11,794 nucleotides of DNA from Pelagophyceae sp. CCMP2097. Its lineage: Eukaryota > Sar > Pelagophyceae. Every line of letters begins with the position of its first letter. The stretch's first letter is position 1. Below the pieces are notes generated by a model. It was not told the origin of the DNA. It worked only from the letters and a program-made list of their open reading frames with translations, and did no database searches. Shown here one piece after another: positions 7,969 to 11,794 of this stretch. The DNA lies in the NCBI GenBank assembly GCA_026770575.1, contig MU657166.1, forward strand, positions 522,689-534,482, written 5' to 3'. The position numbers were made by a program, and so were the translations under genes.

Positions 7969-8019
7969 GAAGGCCCCCGGGCCTTGTTGAATCCGGCCCT
8001 TTGAAGACCCCCGGGCCTT
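7969..8019 (+). repeat. 17-bp direct repeat pair
   Basis: GAAGGCCCCCGGGCCTT (7969-7985) and GAAGACCCCCGGGCCTT (8003-8019) differ at one base. The core of each contains a CCCGGG palindrome. Confidence 0.8.
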
Positions 8020-8285
8020 CTGATGCCCTCGTGCGCTCGGTGGTCGTCGTCGCGCCTCGATCCGCGTACCCACAGGCGACGTTGCCGACTTTGCCGCGTC
8101 CAGGGACCTGGTCCGAACGGGCTGCTCTATTATGACCGCGCCGCGTCGTCGGACGCCGCGCATAGGTCGACGAGGCGCTCACGATTGCGCACCGAATCCT
8201 CGCGCTCGAGCCCACGTGAGGACCTTTCAATATTCGAGCACGCTTCTCGGTCAGCCGTCATCATCCTGGGGCGCGCAGGAATAAA

Positions 8286-8369
8286 ATGGTCCGCGACCAT
8301 CTGCCGGGGCTGCAGACGCGCCAAAAGCTCGCCGCGGACGACACCGACGACGACGAAAGCAAAGAGTAG
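8286..8369 (+). pseudogene. Syntaxin N-peptide-like fragment, 27 codons
   Basis: A short ORF with strong initiation context (AAAATGG) begins MVRDHLPGLQTR, continues with a short basic stretch and ends in an Asp-rich tail before TAG. This resembles the N-terminal peptide of Qa-SNARE syntaxins, where a D-R-x-x-(E)-L motif binds Sec1/Munc18 proteins and an acidic stretch follows; here His replaces the usual Arg. No Habc or SNARE helix follows on this strand, and the 3' end of the bromodomain gene begins within 70 bp on the other strand. It is most simply a truncated duplicate of a first exon. A genuine micro-ORF, or chance, cannot be excluded. Confidence 0.4.
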
Positions 8370-8436
8370 TCTCCCATGTAAAGTGTAATCAAATGCCGGT
8401 CTGTGGCCCTGCAAACGTACCATGATCGATGAGACT

Positions 8437-11151
8437 CTATTTTGATTTAATGTCGGCCGTCGCCGCCCGTATGACCGCCCGCACAAAGTCCGCCGCAGCC
8501 TCGGCGGGCGGCGCCTCTTCCTCCGACGAAGTGCCCGACTCGGCTTCCGCAGCCGCTAGCAAAGCGTACCTATCCAAGGCTTGGTCGCCGCGGCAATCGA
8601 TGGTCAAGACGCACGTCTCGCGGGCCCGCACGCGCGGCCAGAACGGGTCGCGGTAGTCGTCGTCGTCGGAATGGTCCGCCGTGTCGCCCGTGCGCTTGCG
8701 CTCGCGGCGATGGGACCTAGTTCCGACGAGGTAAGGAGGTCGAAAGGCCCGGCCGTCCGCGTACGACGGCCACGATACGCGACGCGGTCGCAAACCGCCT
8801 TGCCTCGTCGACTTTTGCGTCGCAGACGGCGCGCGCCGCCGCCGTGCGAGAACACCGCACTTGCAGCACAGAGAGCGCCGCGACCTCGGCCTGGCGGGCG
8901 TCGTCGCGACACGGTGTTCCAACGTCCGGCGCAAAGTCGTCACGGAATGCGGGCGTACCTCCAGTCGTTGCTTGATGGTGCGCAGCGCGTGGCACCGCGC
9001 TTCACCGTCGCGCGACTGCGTCGACTCGTGGAGACACTCGGTTTCTGAGTCAGTTCCCTCATCAATGGCGGCCTTGGCAGCCTAATGTTTCGACAGCTTT
9101 TCAATCGGAGCATCCTCCCAGTGTACAACCCCTGCGCAAATCCACGCCCCTTGTGCCCCGGGCTCACCGCCTGGGCGCTGTCGCGCTCGGTGGATGCGCG
9201 AAACCGCGGTTCAGAGTCGGTCAAGCCTGCGACGATGCAGGGTCCGGCCCGCACGACGTGATCGGCGCGGGGGGCTCGTCTCCCGGGGCGCACCCGTCTC
9301 GTCGTCGTCGCCGTCGTCGTCGTCGCCGCCTCCTCGAGCATGCGCCGCCTCGCGCGGGCCCGCGTCGGGCGCGCCGGTCGACGCGGCGCGCTTTCGTTTT
9401 GGCTGGCCGGCCGGGCTCGGCGCCGGCGCGTCGGCGGCTGCGGCATCGAACTTTGCTCGCAACATCGCCAAGTACGCGTCCACTTTGGCCCGCGCCGAGA
9501 TGCGCCTGTCCGCCGCAGCGGTGCGCGGCTTCCCCCGCGGAAACGGTTCCTTCTTCGGCGCGGAAACCTTGGCCTCGGCCTTGCGCGCGCCCGACGGTTT
9601 CTTGCGCGGCGGCGGCGGCGGCACCTCCTCGTCCTCGTCATCGTCATCGCGCTCGACGAGCGAGGAGCGTGCGCCGTTCCGCGGCTTGGACGGCGCCTTG
9701 CGCGGCTTCGCGTTGTCGCCCGCCGCCGCCGACCCGGCTCGCGCGCGGCCGTTTGACCCGCGCCGCTTCGGCGGAGGCGCCGAGCCGTCGTCCGCGTCGT
9801 CGTCGTCGTCCGCCACAGGAGGCGGCCTCCGGACGGCTGGCGCGGCCGCGGCCGCGCGTTCGCCGTCCGTCGACGAGTCGTCATCCGATGGCGCCCCAGA
9901 AGATGACTGGTCGTCCGGCCGCGCGTCGCCGGCGGCGGCGAAGATGCGCGCCGCCCGCGCCTCGGCTTCAAAGTCGTCCGGGTCGCGCATCTCATCGAGA
10001 TCGACTCGGACCATTTCCGCTTCGATTAAAGCGGCGTCCAAAAGGTCGCGCTCTCGCGCGCTGCGCTTCTGCGGCGCCGCGTTTTTCGCCGAGCCCGCTT
10101 CGTCGTCGACCAACGCCTCGGTGCGCGCCCAAGCGAGCTCGTGCGTGCCGAAAAACTCCAGTAGCGAGAACGAAGCGTCGCGCGCTTTCGGATTAACCTT
10201 GCGAATACCGCCCTCCAGCGCATCTCGCGGCTTCGCGCCCACGCGTTTTAGGTTCGCCGCCGCGACGGCGCAGCCCCCGCCCAAGCCCAAGACGCCGACT
10301 GGCCAAAGCGAGTTGCCATGTTTGGCCCACTTCACAGCCACAACTGCGGCCCAGCACGAAGACGCCGCACACCCGCGCAGCCGCCGCTCACCGCACCGCA
10401 GCGCCAGCACGACTTCCAGAGAGGCGAGCGCCGCCGGCAGTTCGGGCCGCGCAACCGACGCGTCGTTGTGCGAAGCGCCGGCGGCAGACCGCCGCCGCGC
10501 GGGGGACGCCGCGTCGGCCGCGTCGCCGCACGCTTCGCTCGCTTCGCCGCGGATTCTTGAAAAGAGGTCGCCGAGCGTCGGCACCCCGCCGTCTTCGTCG
10601 GCGGCGCGGCCGCAAGCGGCGGCGGCGCGGCCTGCGCGCGCGCGCTCCGCGCGGCTCAGCGGGTCGCAACGGCCGGCGTCGAACAAGCGGTCGCGCCAGG
10701 CACTGCGTGCCTTTCGCCGCTCGTCGGCGGCTGCGCGGCTCGCCGGCGGCGCCTCGATTGCGCGGCCGACGAAGAAATCCCAGAGCTCGTCAAAGTGCTG
10801 GCGGAGATGCCTTGCCAGTTCGCGGTACTGCGGGACGTCGCCGTTGAAGCGCTCGCAGTTTGCAAAGACGCGCCGGACGCGCCGCGCGCACCGCGCCGCG
10901 CCGTCGACGCCCGCGTAGCGTCCGCGGACAGCGCGTTTGCAGATGGTCGTCAAGTCGAGGGGCCGGCGGATGGCGGCAAAGTAGACCTAAGCGCTTTGTC
11001 GGCGTTTTGCGGCGGTTTTGCGACGTACCTCTTGGATTTCGGGGAACTGTTCGACGACGGGTACTAGGAAGAGCGCCGAAAGAGGGTTGGAGACCAGTTC
11101 GTACAGAGCGTCTCGCACCGCCCGCTCCAGCACATTCGAGTCGACGCTCAT
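8437..11151 (-). CDS. Bromodomain-PWWP chromatin reader, six exons
   Basis: Predicted exons on the minus strand are 11151-11029, 10986-9294, 9226-9168, 9081-8959, 8890-8784 and 8716-8437, giving about 794 residues. The bromodomain (about 4-115) starts in exon 1 (SNPLSALFLVPVVEQFPEIQE) and continues in exon 2 (VYFAAIRRPLDLTTI...VFANCERFNGDVPQYR...FDELWDFF); N89 in 'RFN' is the likely acetyl-lysine-contacting Asn. A PWWP-like domain follows at about 255-337 (VAVKWAKHGNSLWPVGV...LLEFFGTHELAWARTEAL), with the namesake motif reduced to LWPV. Then comes a long disordered segment of alternating Asp runs and Lys/Arg/Pro patches, several lysine-rich nuclear-localisation-like stretches, and an acidic, helical tail. 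Bromodomains read acetylated histones and PWWP domains bind methylated histone tails and DNA, as in BRPF and ZMYND families, so a nuclear chromatin role is likely. The last three exon junctions are less certain. Confidence 0.8.
8717..8783 (-). other. Probable last intron of the bromodomain gene
   Basis: The acceptor AACTAG follows a pyrimidine-rich tract and is convincing. The donor must be phase 2: GTCGCG (67 nt, given here) or GTTTGC starting at 8795 (79 nt). Both link an Ala-rich helical segment to the HRRERKRTGD exon. Confidence 0.55.
8891..8958 (-). other. Intron, 68 nt, in the bromodomain gene
   Basis: Donor GTACGC and acceptor CGCCAG; phase 0. It joins TIKQRLE to AEVAALSVLQ in one helical segment. 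Confidence 0.65.
9082..9167 (-). other. Intron, 86 nt, in the bromodomain gene
   Basis: Consensus donor GTGAGC and acceptor CATTAG; phase 0. It joins TERDSAQA to AAKAAIDEGT. A shorter alternative using donor GTACAC (45 nt) would need a different upstream frame. Confidence 0.65.
9227..9293 (-). other. Intron, 67 nt, in the bromodomain gene
   Basis: Donor GTGCGC and acceptor GTCGCAG; phase 1 on both sides. It avoids the TGA at 9211-9213 in the long exon's frame and links the Asp-rich DDDGDDDET run to LTDSEPRFRAST. Other phase-1 donors lie nearby but give implausibly short introns. Confidence 0.55.
10987..11028 (-). other. Intron, 42 nt, inside the bromodomain
   Basis: Donor GTACGT and acceptor GCTTAG; phase 0. 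It joins FPEIQE to VYFAAIRRPLDL, restoring the bromodomain ZA-loop ending in 'P-L-D-L'. If retained, the first in-frame stop is the acceptor TAG. Confidence 0.88.
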
Positions 11152-11514
11152 CCGGCCACCGCCGAAAACCCAAAGCCAAAAGTGCGCAGGAGCGAGAAGA
11201 GGCCGGTCCCGATGCGCCCTGGATTGCGACCCACCTCGAACGGATGGGTTTCTAGGAGAAAGTTCAGGAAAAGGGCAATTCCGGATTGGAAAGCGCCCCG
11301 CCGGGCGCCTGATGTTGATGATCCCGTACGAGGGGCTCCCGCGGGCCCACTGACTACGCAGGCGTTTTGGCGATTTTATGCGGGTTTTACAACAAGACAT
11401 TTCTGGTCTTCGAAAGGCCGGGGGTTAGGCTCATCGCGCAGTAGGAGTCTGGCCATTGTATTCATAGATCCCCGGGGTCGGAGAGTGAGTTGGGACTGGG
11501 CGAGGTCTCCTTTT
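11152..11514. promoter_or_regulatory. Upstream region of the bromodomain gene
   Basis: No gene is recognised. This 363-bp stretch should contain the minus-strand promoter and 5' UTR. The frame stays open upstream of the chosen ATG, but the extra residues resemble nothing and the bromodomain is already complete from residue 4. No clear core-promoter motif is visible. Confidence 0.4.
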
Positions 11515-11794
11515 TTATTACAAGAGCGCGCCGGAGGCACACAAAGGACCCGAAGGATACAGCCAAATCCCATTGCAATGCCCACGTAAATAATTAAAAA
11601 TATTTAAACTAATCGCCGAATTTTGCGGCCGACCCTGGACCAGGTTTGAACCTGTGACCACCTTCTTCTTCTACAAATTGTAGGAATTCCTATGATGATT
11701 ATTACAAGAGCGCGCCGGAGGCACACGGAGGACCCGAAGGATACAGCCAAATCCCATTGCAATGCCCACGTAAATAATTGAAATTATTTAACTA
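11515..11794 (+). repeat. Two copies of a ~96-bp dispersed repeat at 184-bp spacing
   Basis: A unit beginning TTATTACAAGAGCGCGCCGG and containing GGACCCGAAGGATACAGCC and CCCACGTAAATAATT occurs at 11515-11612 and again from 11699 to the window edge. The copies differ at only a few positions (AA/GG in the GGCACAC-flanking part, and in the AT-rich tail). The second copy is cut by the window end. The same-strand order and the AT-rich tail suggest a non-autonomous retroelement pair or the start of a satellite array. Confidence 0.85.
11641..11654 (-). promoter_or_regulatory. Pol III B-box-like motif in a near-palindrome
   Basis: CAGGTTTGAACCTG on the plus strand reads CAGGTTCAAACCTG on the minus strand, which contains GGTTCAAACC, a match to the tRNA-type B-box core GWTCRANNC. 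It lies between the two repeat copies. I could not find a matching A-box at the right distance or fold a tRNA around it. Confidence 0.35.

Larger units (their letters stand above)
7520..8285. other. Intergenic region with short repeats
   Basis: No gene is supported here. It contains the promoter side of the zinc-finger gene, a 9-bp perfect hairpin at 7636-7663 and a 17-bp direct repeat (7969-7985 and 8003-8019, GAAGRCCCCCGGGCCTT). Plus-strand pieces at about 7798-7886 and 7893-8000 read as moderately protein-like, but they end quickly, shift frame and match no family that I recognise. Confidence 0.5.

Noticed and set aside
9082..9120. Coding reading of the segment WEDAPIEKLSKH before a TAG on the minus strand
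   Set aside because: It looks protein-like, but it lies inside an 86-nt stretch with a consensus GTGAGC donor and ATTAG acceptor, and intron removal gives a better continuous frame.
9194..10918. 574-residue open frame on the plus strand
   Set aside because: It lies opposite the bromodomain gene, is dominated by Ser/Ala/Arg and has no domain. It is a by-product of GC-rich codon use on the other strand.
11610..11700. tRNA gene around the B-box-like motif
   Set aside because: No acceptor stem, anticodon arm or A-box could be placed. The T-arm stem has mismatches.

Overview
The window looks like nuclear DNA of a GC-rich, gene-dense photosynthetic eukaryote, most likely a stramenopile (ochrophyte) alga such as a pelagophyte. 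The taxon is inferred. The evidence is: no bacterial-style operons or ribosome-binding sites; coding regions broken by short GT-AG introns (about 42-108 nt) whose acceptors mostly read TAG; a bromodomain/PWWP chromatin protein; and one protein that opens with a signal peptide ending in C-A-F-A-P, the 'ASAFAP'-type hallmark of import into a secondary red-lineage plastid.

Layout. 1-1392: no gene recognised; several direct and inverted repeats. 1393-2253 (-): two-exon 2OG-Fe(II) oxygenase-like protein. 2254-2656: divergent promoter region. 2657-6246 (+): the centrepiece, a predicted ~1,129-residue plastid-targeted fusion of a ViaA-like VWA protein (N-terminal) to a RavA-like MoxR AAA+ ATPase (C-terminal); in bacteria these are two separate partner proteins. 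6266-7519 (-): two-exon protein with a U-box-like N-terminus, an Ala-rich coiled coil and a C-terminal FCS/FLZ-like zinc finger; it converges on the fusion gene with only 19 bp between stop codons. 7520-8436: intergenic, with short repeats and a 27-codon ORF resembling a syntaxin N-terminal peptide. 8437-11151 (-): six-exon bromodomain-PWWP protein. 11152-11514: its upstream region. 11515-11794: two copies of a ~96-bp dispersed repeat at 184-bp spacing, with a Pol III B-box-like motif between them.

How the genes relate. The VWA and AAA+ parts are expected to work as one chaperone/remodelling machine inside the plastid. The other three genes (oxygenase, ring-like/zinc-finger protein, chromatin reader) show no evident pathway link to it; their closeness reflects genome compaction. 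All exon structures were inferred by reading the sequence (frame, splice dinucleotides, domain continuity) and have not been checked against transcripts.
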